Source: Chlamydomonas sphaeroides
Lineage: Eukaryota; Chlorophyta; Chlorophyceae; Chlamydomonadales; Chlamydomonadaceae
DNA: 18,823 nucleotides
Assembly (NCBI GenBank): GCA_001662425.1
Contig: BDDC01001590.1
Span: forward strand, 1-18,823
Reading direction: 5' to 3'
Shown here: piece by piece, positions 18,733 through 18,823 of the stretch
Position numbering within the stretch: the first letter of the stretch is position 1
Layout: each line of letters opens with the position of its first letter
Position numbers and translations under genes: made by a program
The notes under the pieces: generated by a model
Database searches by the model: none
What the model was told of the DNA's origin: nothing
What the model saw: only the letters and a program-made list of their open reading frames with translations

Positions 18733-18823
18733 GTGGGGGGGCGGGGCTGGGGGTGGGGCGGCTGGGGTGGGGGGCGGGGCTGGGGGAGCTAGGAGGGGGG
18801 CGGGGAGGGTCTAGGAGGGGAGC
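18733..18823 (+). other. G-rich start of an intron at the right window edge
   Basis: After the GTGGGG donor the remaining 91 bases are mostly runs of three to seven G with no acceptor, so the window ends within intron 5 of the F-box/LRR gene. Several GGGG tracts could form a G-quadruplex. Confidence 0.75.

Overview
This window looks like nuclear DNA of a green alga (chlorophyte). It is extremely G+C-rich, its genes are broken into many short exons, nearly all 5' splice sites begin GTG, a candidate TGTAA polyadenylation signal is present, and one gene encodes a plant-type ATXR3/SDG2 SET domain. No bacterial operons, rRNA, tRNA, CRISPR array or transposon was recognised. The species cannot be fixed from the sequence alone.

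Layout from left to right. (1) Bases 191-6484, minus strand: an ATXR3/SDG2-like histone H3K4 methyltransferase gene. Fourteen phase-consistent exons encode 1045 residues from the start codon to the post-SET cysteines; the rest of its 3' end lies beyond the left edge, which is a 46-base poly-G run. (2) Bases 6485-6977: a base-composition trough between two divergent genes, probably a shared promoter. (3) Bases 6978-11560, plus strand: a 13-exon gene for a nuclear-looking protein rich in Lys/Arg-Asp/Glu repeats, of unrecognised family. (4) Bases 12135-16028, plus strand: an 8-exon gene for a 767-residue protein with an N-terminal NHL-like propeller and a C-terminal BTB/POZ domain. (5) Bases 16350-18732 onward, plus strand: an F-box/leucine-rich-repeat gene that runs off the right edge inside an intron.

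The genes do not form an operon or an evident pathway. Genes 1 and 2 both look nuclear (chromatin; possibly RNA processing) and share a divergent intergenic region. Genes 3 and 4 both resemble substrate receptors of cullin-RING ubiquitin ligases, of two different classes (BTB for CUL3, F-box for CUL1/SCF). I did not find a clearly undescribed system. The most useful leads are the propeller-then-BTB domain order, the F-box whose halves are separated by an optional 88-codon segment, the chain of small charged-repeat exons in gene 2, and several intronic minisatellites. All exon boundaries were read by eye from splice signals and reading-frame continuity, with no transcript evidence.
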